A stretch of DNA of 64,000 bases from Amycolatopsis nigrescens CSC17Ta-90. GTDB lineage: Bacteria > Actinomycetota > Actinomycetes > Mycobacteriales > Pseudonocardiaceae. The translations under genes were made by a program, and so were the position numbers. This document shows positions 1 through 8,486 of the stretch, in pieces. A model generated the notes under the pieces. It saw only the letters and a list, made by a program, of their open reading frames with translations. It ran no database searches and was not told the origin of the DNA. The first letter of the stretch is position 1. Every line of letters starts with the position of its first letter. The stretch lies in NCBI RefSeq assembly GCF_000384315.1, contig NZ_ARVW01000001.1:8229001-8293000 (forward strand). The letters run 5' to 3'.

Positions 1-30
1 GCTCCAGCCGACGTACAAGCTGATTTTGTC

Positions 31-597
31 ATGAAAGATGTGTTGTACCTGGAGACGCTGGACCAGGCCGAGGCGCTGCTCAAGCCGATGCGCGTGGACG
101 TGCTGCGCCGGCTCGCCGAGCCGCGCACCTGCACCGAGCTCAGCGGCGTACTGGGGCACAGCCCGCAGAAGATCTACTACCACGTCCGGAAGCTGGCCGA
201 CGCCGGACTGGTCGACCAGGTCAGCTCCCGGCAGGTCCGCGGCATCACCGAGGGCATCTACCAGGCCAGCGCCCGCGCCTACTGGCTGTCGCCGCGCCTG
301 ATCGGCACCCTCGCGCCGCGGCAGCCCACCGGCGAACTCGGCTTCGGGTACCTGCTGAACCTGGTCGAGCAGGTACAGACCGAACTCGCCGACCTCGGCG
401 CCGACGCGGTGGACCTGCCGTCGCTGGCCGTCTCCGGCGAGGTGCAGCTCTCCGCCGCCGACCGGGCCGCCTTCCTCACCGAACTTCGCGGCACCCTCGA
501 GGAGCTGTTCACCCGCTACGGCGGCCCGGTGGACGGCGACCGCGACCCGTTCCGCATCGCGATCGCCGTCTACCCCCGCCCCGACGAGCGCGGCTGA
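31..597 (+). CDS. ArsR-like winged-helix transcriptional regulator
   Basis: The 188-residue protein has an N-terminal winged helix (about residues 15-75) with the pattern PMRVDVLRRLAEP, then CTELSGVLG and QKIYYHVRKLADAGLV. This is the ArsR/HTH_20 arrangement, in which the recognition helix reads YYHVRKL. The C-terminal half (about 85-188) has no recognisable ligand-binding motif and no metal-binding cysteine cluster, so metal sensing is not supported. No Shine-Dalgarno sequence is visible before the ATG. The stop codon directly abuts the stop of the convergent MerR gene. The target is unknown. Confidence 0.75.
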   Translation: MKDVLYLETLDQAEALLKPMRVDVLRRLAEPRTCTELSGVLGHSPQKIYYHVRKLADAGLVDQVSSRQVRGITEGIYQASARAYWLSPRLIGTLAPRQPTGELGFGYLLNLVEQVQTELADLGADAVDLPSLAVSGEVQLSAADRAAFLTELRGTLEELFTRYGGPVDGDRDPFRIAIAVYPRPDERG

Positions 598-1380
598 TCA
601 GCTACCGGCTCGTTCCGCGTTGGCCTTCGCCGCGTCCCTGATGAACTCCGCCATTCCGGGACGCTGGTCGGGTTCCCGGACCAGGAAACCCAGCTGGCCA
701 GGCTCGGTGACGTACAGCGCGGTCAGGTTCAGGTGCATCTCGTAGCGGCACTCCCCCATGAACTGCCCCAGCAGCAACCGATGCCGCTCCAGCAGGTCCA
801 TCGCCTCGACGCTATCCGGCCGAGCACCGGAGTCCATAATGGACAAAAGCTGACCGGACCATTCCTCCCGGACCCGCTCCGCCTCGGCCCATTCCCGCTT
901 GCCGAACGATTTCGTGATCTCTTGCCCCGCCTGCCATTCCGGGGTGTCACCCCACTGCCGCGCGGCCCATTCCGCATAGCCCGCCGGCTCGGTGTAGCCA
1001 CCGAAGACTTCCAGTTTCTCCTCGGGTGTCAAGGACATGCCCAGCTCCTTCGCCTCCGTCACGTGATCGACGGACACGACCATCCGCTGCAGTCGTTCGA
1101 TCCGCTCCACCAGCATCGCGCGCTGTTTCTTCAGGTGTGCCAGCGCATCCGCTCCCGGATCGTGCACAATGGCCGCGATCGCGTCGAGGGAGAACCCGAG
1201 CTCCCGGTAGCACAGGATGTGCCGCAGCCGGTCCAAATCGGACTCCGTGTAGCACCGGTATCCCGCCGCCGTGCGCTCGCTCGGCGAGAGCAGCCCGATC
1301 TCGTCGTAGTGGTGCAGCGTGCGCACGGTGATCCCGGCCAGTCCCGCGACCGCACCCACCGAATAGCCCGAAGAGTTCAC
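598..1380 (-). CDS. TipA-like MerR-family regulator with TipAS antibiotic-binding domain
   Basis: The N-terminal MerR helix-turn-helix (about residues 6-75, YSVGAVAGLAGITVRTLHHY) is followed by a coiled-coil linker and a TipAS-type C-terminal domain (about 130-255). The segment ECRYEMHLNLTALYV resembles the part of TipAS that carries the thiopeptide-reactive cysteine (family knowledge, from memory). The GTG at 1380 is preferred over an upstream GTG at 1419 because AAGGAAAGGGAG precedes it and the protein then starts at the MerR domain. A 17-bp palindrome typical of the tipA promoter lies upstream, so autoregulation induced by thiopeptide-like or other amphipathic drugs is likely. The gene is convergent with the ArsR-like gene and shares its strand with the upstream TetR gene. 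Confidence 0.82.
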   Translation of the reverse strand: MNSSGYSVGAVAGLAGITVRTLHHYDEIGLLSPSERTAAGYRCYTESDLDRLRHILCYRELGFSLDAIAAIVHDPGADALAHLKKQRAMLVERIERLQRMVVSVDHVTEAKELGMSLTPEEKLEVFGGYTEPAGYAEWAARQWGDTPEWQAGQEITKSFGKREWAEAERVREEWSGQLLSIMDSGARPDSVEAMDLLERHRLLLGQFMGECRYEMHLNLTALYVTEPGQLGFLVREPDQRPGMAEFIRDAAKANAERAGS

Positions 1381-1409
1381 GTTCTCCCTTTCCTTACCCG
1401 GGCCACCGT

Positions 1410-1435
1410 GCCGCCTCACGTGACGTGAGGGTCAA
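1410..1435 (-). promoter_or_regulatory. TipA-type operator/promoter of the MerR gene
   Basis: A perfect inverted repeat occupies 1414-1430; read on the minus strand it is CCTCACGTCACGTGAGG. A TTGACC hexamer (1435-1430) abuts it, and a CACGGT -10-like hexamer follows 19 bp later, the long spacer typical of MerR-activated promoters. As I recall, the same 17-mer occurs in the thiostrepton-inducible tipA promoter of Streptomyces lividans. The -35 element overlaps the stop codon of the upstream TetR gene. Confidence 0.75.
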
Positions 1436-2034
1436 GTCCCTTCCGGCACGGTCACCGGAAACGACGCCGCCCACATCGCGGCGAGTCCCTCGCTGAGCTC
1501 CTCCGGGGTCGGCGCGCCGTCGGGGTCGAGCAGCCACTGCACGGACAGGCCGTCGCAGACCGCGATCACGAAGCTCGCCACCGCACGGCACCGCGGGTCC
1601 TCCGACGACGAGCCGTCCCCGAGCGACTGCGCGACCAGTGTCGCGACCTTCGCCCGGCACCTGCGGTACTGCTCGGCGAACTGCTCCCGCAGCGGCACCG
1701 AGCGCTCGGCCTGCGCCAGCGCCTCCATATAGGACAGCAGCAGGTCGCGCCGGACGGACAACGTTCTCAGCGTGGTGGTCCAGGTGAGGTGGCCGCGCTC
1801 GATCGGTGACGCGGTCGGGTCGGCCATCGCGATCTCGGCCAGGTATTCGAGCCATTCTTCGAAAGCCTCGCCGATCGCGGTGTTCAGCAGGCCGGCCTTG
1901 GAGCCGAAGTGGTAGCCGATCGAGTGCAGGTTGGTATCGGACGCCTTGACCAGATCGCGCGCGGTGATGTGCGCGTAGCCCTTTTCCTCCAGCAGCCGTC
2001 GTGCCGCGGCGAGGAGATCTTCCCGGTGACCCAC
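1432..2034 (-). CDS. TetR/AcrR-family regulator
   Basis: This is a 200-residue TetR-type repressor. The N-terminal helix-turn-helix spans about residues 8-55 (AAARRLLEEKGYAHITARDL, then NLHSIGYHFGSKAGLL), and an all-helical ligand domain follows. The start is GTG and no clear Shine-Dalgarno sequence is seen. It is divergent from the cytochrome P450 gene across an 86-bp gap containing a near-consensus promoter, so control of the P450 is the simplest reading. The ligand is unknown. Confidence 0.85.
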   Translation of the reverse strand: MGHREDLLAAARRLLEEKGYAHITARDLVKASDTNLHSIGYHFGSKAGLLNTAIGEAFEEWLEYLAEIAMADPTASPIERGHLTWTTTLRTLSVRRDLLLSYMEALAQAERSVPLREQFAEQYRRCRAKVATLVAQSLGDGSSSEDPRCRAVASFVIAVCDGLSVQWLLDPDGAPTPEELSEGLAAMWAASFPVTVPEGT

Positions 2035-2055
2035 CCGGTCAGCATAGAGCGCGGG

Positions 2056-2084
2056 TTGACAGCCGCATTACACACTCGTATAAA
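2056..2084 (+). promoter_or_regulatory. Sigma-70-type promoter for the P450 gene
   Basis: TTGACA (2056-2061) and TATAAA (2079-2084) are separated by exactly 17 bp, unusually close to the housekeeping consensus for this GC-rich genome. The promoter lies between the divergent TetR and P450 genes. The AT-rich stretch around the -10 (TTACACACTCGTATAA) is an imperfect palindrome and could be the TetR operator. Confidence 0.7.
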
Positions 2085-2120
2085 TCGGAACGTGCCCACG
2101 AGCCGCTAGGAGTCACGCCG

Positions 2121-3458
2121 ATGACCGTCCGAGCTCCCCACTCCCGCACCGGTCGCCCGACCACCGCCCGGCCGCCGGGCCCGCGCCTGCCGGTCGTCGT
2201 GCAGAGCCTGCTCTTCGGCCTCTACCGCCACCGGCTGATGCCCCTGCTGCAACGCCGGTACGGCTCGGTCTTCCAGCTCCGCATCTACCCGGAGCGCACG
2301 GTCGTGTCGATCTCCGAGCTGGACCAGATCAAGGCCGTGTTCAGCGGGCCGTCGACCACCTTCCACGCCGGCGAGGGCAACATCATCCTCAAGCCGCTGA
2401 TGGGCGACCACTCGGTGCTGCTCACCGACGAGGACGTGCACCTGCGCGCCCGCAAGCTGCTGATGCCCGCCTTCCACGGCGCGGCGCTGCGCGGCTACCG
2501 GGACATGATCACCGAGCTCGCCACCGAGGAGGTGCAGCGGTGGACGCCGGGCGTCCCGTTCCGCTCGCACGACCGGATGCACGCACTCACCCTGGAGATC
2601 ATCCTGCGGGTGGTCTTCGGCGTGTCCGACGGCAGCAGGCTGGACGAACTGCGCGGGCGGCTGGCCGAGGTGGTGGACATCAACCCGATCGACATCCTCG
2701 GCTGGCACGCCCCGAGGCTGCAGCGGTTCGACCCGTGGCGCCGCAACCTGCGCAACCAGCGCCGGGTGGACGAGCTGATCTACGCCGAGATCGCCGAACG
2801 GCGGCGGGCGCCGGACCTGGAGGCACGCGGCGACGTGCTCTCCCGGCTGCTCACCGTCCCCGGCGAGGACGACCAGCTCACCGACGCCGAACTGCGCGAC
2901 CAGCTGATCACCCTGCTGCTGGCCGGGCACGAGACCACCGCGACCGCACTGGCGTGGGCGTTCCACGAGCTGGCCAGGAACCCGGCCGTCCTCGCCACCG
3001 CGACCGAAGCTGCGGACGGCGAAGACGAGAAGTACCTGGAAGCGACCGCCAAGGAGTCGCTGCGGCTGCATCCGGTGATCACCGAGGTGGCCAGGAAGCT
3101 GACCGAGGACATCGAACTCGGCGGCTACACCATTCCGGCGGGCACCACGGTGCTGCCGTCGATCATGCTGGTGCAGGGCGATCCGGCGCATCACCCGGAC
3201 CCGGCCTCGTTCCGGCCAGAGCGCTTCCTCGACGGCGGGCCCGACACCGGCACCTGGCTACCCTTCGGCGGCGGCGTGCGCCGCTGCCTCGGTGCGGGAT
3301 TCTCCTTGCTGGAGGCCACGATCGTGCTTCAGGTCGTGCTGTCGCGGTTCCACCTGTCGCCGGACAGCGCGCGGCCAGAGCCCGCGCGCAACCGCAACAT
3401 CACGATGGTTCCCGGCCGGGGCGCGAAGATCTTGGTTACCCGGCGCAACCATTCGTAA
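2121..3458 (+). CDS. Cytochrome P450 (CYP135/138-like)
   Basis: The 445-residue heme monooxygenase has all the hallmarks: PPGPRLP near the N-terminus, the I-helix oxygen-activation motif AGHETTATALAW, the K-helix ESLRLHP (ExxR), and the heme-ligand loop FGGGVRRCLGAGF. There is no membrane anchor, so it is soluble and needs ferredoxin and reductase from elsewhere. The N-terminal segment resembles mycobacterial CYP135/CYP138 (from memory); the substrate is unknown. The start at 2121 is chosen because AGGAG lies 8 nt upstream; the longer upstream reading has no P450 sequence. It is probably controlled by the divergent TetR gene. Confidence 0.92.
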   Translation: MTVRAPHSRTGRPTTARPPGPRLPVVVQSLLFGLYRHRLMPLLQRRYGSVFQLRIYPERTVVSISELDQIKAVFSGPSTTFHAGEGNIILKPLMGDHSVLLTDEDVHLRARKLLMPAFHGAALRGYRDMITELATEEVQRWTPGVPFRSHDRMHALTLEIILRVVFGVSDGSRLDELRGRLAEVVDINPIDILGWHAPRLQRFDPWRRNLRNQRRVDELIYAEIAERRRAPDLEARGDVLSRLLTVPGEDDQLTDAELRDQLITLLLAGHETTATALAWAFHELARNPAVLATATEAADGEDEKYLEATAKESLRLHPVITEVARKLTEDIELGGYTIPAGTTVLPSIMLVQGDPAHHPDPASFRPERFLDGGPDTGTWLPFGGGVRRCLGAGFSLLEATIVLQVVLSRFHLSPDSARPEPARNRNITMVPGRGAKILVTRRNHS

Positions 3459-3551
3459 CCGAACAGAGATGTGATCCGGGTTACAAATCCTCCCTCAGGC
3501 CGGATATTCCTCAAGGGCCGCTTTTTCCGGCGATGAAAGAGGGTGGCTGTA

Positions 3552-4739
3552 ATGACGCAAGCCGACAGCGGAGGAACCACCGGCAGGTACCTGGTCCTGC
3601 TCGAAGACGATTCGGCCGCGCAGGGCGCGGCGACCATGGCCAGGGTCGCCGGACTGCGGGCGGCGAGCACCGCGGACTTCACCGATGCCTCGGCGGCCGA
3701 TCTGTTCGGCGATTCGGACGGCCTGCTGCTGCACGATCTCGGCGTCGCCGTGATGAACGCCGACTCCGACCAGGCCGACGCACTGACCAGGGCCGCCGGC
3801 GAAGACGGCCCGATCTCCTTTGTCGAGCTGGAGCGCAACGTCTTCGCCATCGAGACGGCCGAAGCCGCCCCGCAGGCGAACCCGGTGGACGAGAGCGTGT
3901 TCACCTGGGGGCTGCAGGCGGTCGGCGCGCCGGACTCCAAGGCCACCGGCGCCGGCATCCGGGTCGCCGTGCTGGACACCGGCTTCCACGTGGCGCACCC
4001 GGACTTCGCCGGGCGCACCGTGGTGACCAGCTCGTTCATCAACGGCGAGGACGTCGAGGACGGGCACGGCCACGGCACCCACTGCATCGGCACCTCCTGC
4101 GGGCCGCGCGACCCGGAAACCAAACCCGGCTACGGGCTCGCCTACCAGGCCGAGATCTACGCCGGAAAGGTGCTCAGCAACGCCGGTTCCGGCACCGACG
4201 GCGGCATCCTGGCCGGCATCTCCTGGGCGATCAGCTCCGGCTGCGCGGTGATCTCGATGTCCCTCGGCGCGGCCGCCCAGCCCGGCCAGCCGTTCTCGCC
4301 CACCTTCGAACGAGTCGCCAGCCGGGCGCTCGCACAGGGCACGCTGATCGTGGCCGCGGCCGGAAACGAGAGCGAGCGCGCGCAGGGCCGCATCGCACCG
4401 GTCGGGCACCCGGCGAACTGCCCGTCGATCATGGCCGTCGGCGCGATCGACTCCGCCGCCGCGATCGCGGACTTCTCCTGCGGCACGGTGGACAACGTCG
4501 GCGCGGTGGACGTGGTCGGCCCCGGCGTGGACGTCCACTCGAGCTGGCCGATGCCGACCAGGTACCGGCGGATCAGCGGCACCAGCATGGCCACCCCGCA
4601 CGTGGCCGGGATCGCCGCGCTCACCGCGCAGCAGTACAACGCACGGGCCTGGGAACTCTGGGCCAGAATGAGCCAGCACGGGCGCCGGCTGCCGCTGTCG
4701 TCCACCGATGTCGGCGCGGGCCTGGTGCAGGCGCCGTAG
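3552..4739 (+). CDS. Subtilisin-family (S8) serine peptidase
   Basis: The 395-residue protein has the full catalytic triad: Asp in VAVLDTGFHVAHPDF (about residue 142), His in GHGHGTHCIGTS (about 173) and Ser in SGTSMATPHVAG (about 344). Residues 10-100 (RYLVLLEDDS... ISFVELERNVFAIE) look like a divergent I9 propeptide. No signal peptide is visible, so secretion is not supported by the sequence. ATG 3552 is preferred over GTG 3543 because AGAGGGTGG lies at proper spacing before it. The gene is followed after 21 bp by a small I9-like gene, probably in the same transcript. Confidence 0.9.
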   Translation: MTQADSGGTTGRYLVLLEDDSAAQGAATMARVAGLRAASTADFTDASAADLFGDSDGLLLHDLGVAVMNADSDQADALTRAAGEDGPISFVELERNVFAIETAEAAPQANPVDESVFTWGLQAVGAPDSKATGAGIRVAVLDTGFHVAHPDFAGRTVVTSSFINGEDVEDGHGHGTHCIGTSCGPRDPETKPGYGLAYQAEIYAGKVLSNAGSGTDGGILAGISWAISSGCAVISMSLGAAAQPGQPFSPTFERVASRALAQGTLIVAAAGNESERAQGRIAPVGHPANCPSIMAVGAIDSAAAIADFSCGTVDNVGAVDVVGPGVDVHSSWPMPTRYRRISGTSMATPHVAGIAALTAQQYNARAWELWARMSQHGRRLPLSSTDVGAGLVQAP

Positions 4740-4760
4740 GCAGAGCGGAGGGAGATCCCG

Positions 4761-5000
4761 GTGGAACCGGAGCAGAAGGTGATCGTCTCGGTCGCCGAAG
4801 ACCGGCTCGACACGCTGCCCGAGGTGGTCGTCGCACTCCGGGCCGCCGGGATGAAGGTGGACGAGGTGCTCGAACCCCTCGGCACGGTGACCGGGTCGCT
4901 GGGTTCGGGCACCGTCTCCGCGCTGGAGTCGGTGCCGGGGGTGGTGGCCGTCGAGCGGCAGCACGGCTACCAGCTGCCGCCAGAGGACCAGCCGCAGTAG
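4761..5000 (+). CDS. Small I9-like (propeptide/inhibitor-fold) protein
   Basis: The 79-residue soluble protein has the pattern VIVSVAED... LRAAGMKVDEVL... VTGSLGSG... LESVPGVVAVERQ. The closing VPGVVAVE is typical of I9 propeptide/inhibitor domains of subtilases. Similar small proteins beside actinobacterial subtilases are sometimes annotated as ketohydroxyglutarate aldolase, which this sequence is too short to be. GGAGGGAG precedes the GTG start. It is inferred to be a stand-alone chaperone or inhibitor of the upstream subtilase. Its stop abuts the stop of the convergent VWA gene. Confidence 0.7.
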   Translation: MEPEQKVIVSVAEDRLDTLPEVVVALRAAGMKVDEVLEPLGTVTGSLGSGTVSALESVPGVVAVERQHGYQLPPEDQPQ

Positions 5001-6959
5001 CTACTTGCGGCGGCGCAGGTAGTCGCCGACCACGGCGGCGCCGAGCCCGTCCAGATCCGGGGCGACCACCCGGCCGCCGGACCGGCGGGCGATGAGGTCG
5101 ACGAAGGCGGTCAACCGCTCCTCGTCGCCGAGCCGGAACACGGTGACCGCCGCGCCGAGCTTGGCCAGCCGGTCCACCTCGGCCAACGTCCGCTGGATGG
5201 TCCTCGGCTGCGGCGGGTAGCTGAACTCCGCCGAGCCGTCCGACTCCAGATGCGCGGTGGGCTCGCCGTCGGTCACCAGCAGCACCACCGGCTGCGCGTC
5301 CGGATGCCGCCGCAGGTGCCGTCCCGCCAGCAGCAGCGCGTGGTGCGCGTTGGTGCCCTGTTCCCAGGTGCCCTCCAGGCCGACCAGTTCGTCCAGCTCC
5401 ACCGGCATCGCGTGCCTGCCGAAGGTGATCAGCTGCAGGGCGTCGTTCCGGAACCTGGTCGAGATGAGCTGATGCAGGGCGAGCGCGGTGCGCTTCATCG
5501 GCAGCCACCTGCCCTCCTGCACCATCGACCAGGAGGTGTCCACGCACAGCGCCACCGCGGCCCGGGACCGGTGCTCGGTCTCCACAACCTCCACATCGGA
5601 CACGTCCAGCCGCACCCTGCCGCCGGATCCGCCGGAAGCGGTGCGCAGCACGGCGTTGCGCACGGTCCTGGACACCTCCCACGGCTGGGTGTCCCCGAAC
5701 AGCCACGGCCTGGTCGCGCCGGTCGGCTCACCCGCCGAGCCGGCCGACTCGGTGGCCCGCTGCCCGGTCTTGCCGCGCAGCGAGTTGATCACGTCCGCCA
5801 GCGCGGTCTCGCCGAGCCGACGCAAAGCCTTGGGGGACAACCGCAACGAGCCGTCCGGCGCCCGCTCGAACAGCCCCTGCGCGCGCAACTCGCGGTCCAG
5901 CTCGGCCAGCCGCTTGGCGTCCACCCCGGCGTCCGCGCCGAGCTGCCGTTCCAGCGACTCCAGGTCGATGTCCTCCAGCCGGGCACCAGGGTAGGACTGG
6001 GCCAACTGCTCGGCGAGTGCGTCCAGCTCGGCCAGGTCGGACATCGCCCGCGCGCCGGCGCCGAGGCCGAGCGGATCGTCGCCGCGGAACCTCCCCGACG
6101 AGGACCAGTCCTCGCCAGGCCGCAGCCCGCGCAGCTGTTCGTCCAAAGTAGACAGCTGCTGGGCCAGCCTCGGGTCGCCGAACGCCTGCTGGGACAGTTC
6201 GGCCAGCTCGGCGCGCTGCTCCGGCGACATCGAGTTGAGCATCCGCTGCGCGGCAGCCGCCCTGGCCGCGAGCACATCGATCAGCTCGTCCACGGTCCTC
6301 GGGTTCTCCGGGAAGTACTCGCCGTGCCGGCGCATGAACTCGGCGAAGCGCTCGTCGATGTCGGAGAACCCCTGCGCGTGCGCGTTGAGCAGCGCGTTGA
6401 GATCGGCCAGCATCTGGTTGATCCGCTCCACGTCCTCGGGACCGGCGTTGCGGAGCGCGTCCTTCATGCCTTCGAACCGGGCGTCGAGCAGCTCCTGCCC
6501 CAGCAGCTCCTGGATCTTCTGGTAGTTCTCTCTGCCCTGTTCCGAACGCCACTCGTACTCGGCCAGCTCGCGTACCGAAGCCGCCGTACCTGCCGGCAGC
6601 GCGTCCAGCATGGCTTCGGAGAACCGCGCGTCGTCCGACGGATCCGGGAACAGGGCCGCCCGCTCGGCTTCCAGCGCTTCGTCGAGCAGCTGCCGGACCT
6701 CCTGCAGCGTGCCATCCAGCCGGTGCTGCCGCTGGATCTCCGCGCGCCGCTGCCAGACCCGCCTGGTCAGCTCGTCCAGGCCGGCGGTGTTGCGGGTACC
6801 CCGGCGAAGCAGCTCCTCCAGTGCCGAACGCGGGGACGAGCCGCCCAGCACGTCCTTGCCGATCTCGTCCAGCGCGTCCCGCAGGTCGGCCGGCGGCGCC
6901 AGCGGATCCGGCCCCTCGTGCCACGGGCCGTAGGAGTATCCCTCCGGTAACGAGGTCAC
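5001..6959 (-). CDS. VWA-domain protein, partner of MoxR-type ATPase
   Basis: The 652-residue protein has a long helical, charged N-terminal region (about 1-420) and a C-terminal von Willebrand A domain (about 460-652). The MIDAS motif is DTSWS, followed by LLVTDGEPTAH. It overlaps the upstream ATPase gene by 4 bp (ATG inside the stop), so the two are translationally coupled. The pair matches, from memory, mycobacterial Rv0958/Rv0959, a chelatase-like ATPase/VWA system acting in metal insertion or protein remodelling. No signal peptide or membrane segment is present. The client is unknown. Confidence 0.85.
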   Translation of the reverse strand: MTSLPEGYSYGPWHEGPDPLAPPADLRDALDEIGKDVLGGSSPRSALEELLRRGTRNTAGLDELTRRVWQRRAEIQRQHRLDGTLQEVRQLLDEALEAERAALFPDPSDDARFSEAMLDALPAGTAASVRELAEYEWRSEQGRENYQKIQELLGQELLDARFEGMKDALRNAGPEDVERINQMLADLNALLNAHAQGFSDIDERFAEFMRRHGEYFPENPRTVDELIDVLAARAAAAQRMLNSMSPEQRAELAELSQQAFGDPRLAQQLSTLDEQLRGLRPGEDWSSSGRFRGDDPLGLGAGARAMSDLAELDALAEQLAQSYPGARLEDIDLESLERQLGADAGVDAKRLAELDRELRAQGLFERAPDGSLRLSPKALRRLGETALADVINSLRGKTGQRATESAGSAGEPTGATRPWLFGDTQPWEVSRTVRNAVLRTASGGSGGRVRLDVSDVEVVETEHRSRAAVALCVDTSWSMVQEGRWLPMKRTALALHQLISTRFRNDALQLITFGRHAMPVELDELVGLEGTWEQGTNAHHALLLAGRHLRRHPDAQPVVLLVTDGEPTAHLESDGSAEFSYPPQPRTIQRTLAEVDRLAKLGAAVTVFRLGDEERLTAFVDLIARRSGGRVVAPDLDGLGAAVVGDYLRRRK

Positions 6960-8362
6960 GGCCCGTACACCGTGGAGTTCTCGTCCGAATCCTTGGCCAG
7001 CCGCCTTGCCAGGTACAGCGACTCCAGTGCCAGCTCGACCGCGGCCGCGATCCGGCCCGGCGAATCGGTGGCGGACACCCCGGCCCGCTGCGCGACCTCG
7101 TGCAGCACCGGCAGCTCCGGCAACGCGGACAGCACGTCCTTGCCCGGCACCCGCTCCCCGGTGGCGACCAGATGCCCGTCCGCCACCGCGTCGCTGAGCG
7201 GGCCGAGGTCCAGTCCAGCGAACCGGTCGCGCGCGGTCTCCGCGATCGCCCGGCGCAGCAGGTGCACCAGGTGCTCGGTCTCCCTGCCCTCCTCGCCGGG
7301 CTCGAACTCGATCTTGCCGCGCAGCACGGCCGGCACCGCGTCCAGGTCGACCGGCCGCGCCACCGCGGGCTCCTCGCCGGTCAGCGCCGAGCGGCGCAGT
7401 GCCGCCGCGGCAACGGTTTCCGCGGCCGCCACGGCGAACCGCGCGGAAACCCCGGACCGCTGGTCCACCACGTTCGCGGTGCGCAGGTTGCGCACGAACC
7501 TGGCCAGCACCTCCAGCAGCGGGTCGCCGACCTCGGCGACCAGGCTCGCCTCCTGGCGCACCACATCGACCTCGGCGGACACGTCCAGCGGGTAGTGCGT
7601 GCGGATCTCGGCGCCGAACCGGTCCTTGAGCGGGGTGATGATCCGCCCGCGGTTGGTGTAGTCCTCCGGGTTCGCGGTGGCCACCATCAGCACGTCCAAC
7701 GGCAACCGCAGGGTGTACCCGCGGACCTGGATGTCGCGCTCCTCCATCACGTTGAGCAGCGCCACCTGGATCCGCTCGGCGAGGTCGGGCAGTTCGTTGA
7801 TCGCCACGATGCCCCGGTGCGCCCGCGGGACCAGTCCGAAGTGGATGGTCTCCGGGTCGCCGAGGCTGCGGCCCTCGGCCACCTTCACCGGATCGACGTC
7901 GCCGATCAGGTCGCCGACCGAAGTGTCCGGGGTGGCCAGTTTTTCGGTGTAGCGCTCGCTGCGGTGCAGCCAGCTCACCGGCAGTTCGTCACCGAGTTCG
8001 GCGGCGCGGCGGCGGGACGCCGGGGTGATCGGGCCCAGCGGGTGCTCGGCCAGCTCGGAGCCTTCGAGCACCGGCGTCCACTCGTCGAGCAGCCCGGTCA
8101 AGGTGCGCAGCAGCCGGGTCTTGCCCTGGCCGCGCTCGCCGAGCAGCACCACGTCGTGCCCGGCCAGCAGCGCGCGCTCGAACTGCGGCAGCACGGTCCT
8201 GGAGAACCCGACGATGCCGGGCCACGGGTCCTTGCCGGCCCGCAGTGCGGCGAGCAGGTTGTCGTGGATCTCGGTTTTCACGCCACGCGCGGTGTAGCCG
8301 GCTGCGCGCAGCTCCCCCGCCGTGCGGGGAAGGTTCGCTGGTGCGGAGTTCACCCTTGTCAC
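6956..8362 (-). CDS. MoxR/ChlI-like AAA+ ATPase
   Basis: The 468-residue AAA+ protein has Walker A GERGQGKT (about residue 72), the motif VAINELPDLAERIQVALLN as Walker B/helix-2 region, MEERDIQVRGYTLRLPLD as pre-sensor hairpin, and sensor 1 in VATANPEDYTNRGR. These are typical of the magnesium-chelatase I/MoxR clade. It forms a two-gene unit with the VWA gene. The start is uncertain: GTG 8362 is used, while GTG 8353 is closer to an AAGG. The metal-chelatase name often given to this family is not supported by cobalamin or chlorophyll genes here; chaperone-like remodelling is more likely. Confidence 0.85.
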   Translation of the reverse strand: MTRVNSAPANLPRTAGELRAAGYTARGVKTEIHDNLLAALRAGKDPWPGIVGFSRTVLPQFERALLAGHDVVLLGERGQGKTRLLRTLTGLLDEWTPVLEGSELAEHPLGPITPASRRRAAELGDELPVSWLHRSERYTEKLATPDTSVGDLIGDVDPVKVAEGRSLGDPETIHFGLVPRAHRGIVAINELPDLAERIQVALLNVMEERDIQVRGYTLRLPLDVLMVATANPEDYTNRGRIITPLKDRFGAEIRTHYPLDVSAEVDVVRQEASLVAEVGDPLLEVLARFVRNLRTANVVDQRSGVSARFAVAAAETVAAAALRRSALTGEEPAVARPVDLDAVPAVLRGKIEFEPGEEGRETEHLVHLLRRAIAETARDRFAGLDLGPLSDAVADGHLVATGERVPGKDVLSALPELPVLHEVAQRAGVSATDSPGRIAAAVELALESLYLARRLAKDSDENSTVYGP

Positions 8363-8486
8363 GCTACTTACCGTCCTGCCGATCGTCGACGTGGAGCAAC
8401 TCCAGCACCGGCGGCGCTGTCAATGAAACGTGCCCAGTCCGACGCCCCGCCCCACGCGAGGCCGTCTCCCCGTACCCTGGAGCGTC

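Noticed and set aside
3495..4964. 489-codon minus-strand frame opposite the subtilase
   Set aside because: The opposite strand encodes an intact Asp/His/Ser protease; the antisense reading is composition-driven.
2540..5095. 851-codon plus-strand open frame
   Set aside because: It runs out of frame through the P450 and subtilase genes, is Arg/Pro/Gly-rich with no domain, and is a shadow of GC-rich third positions.
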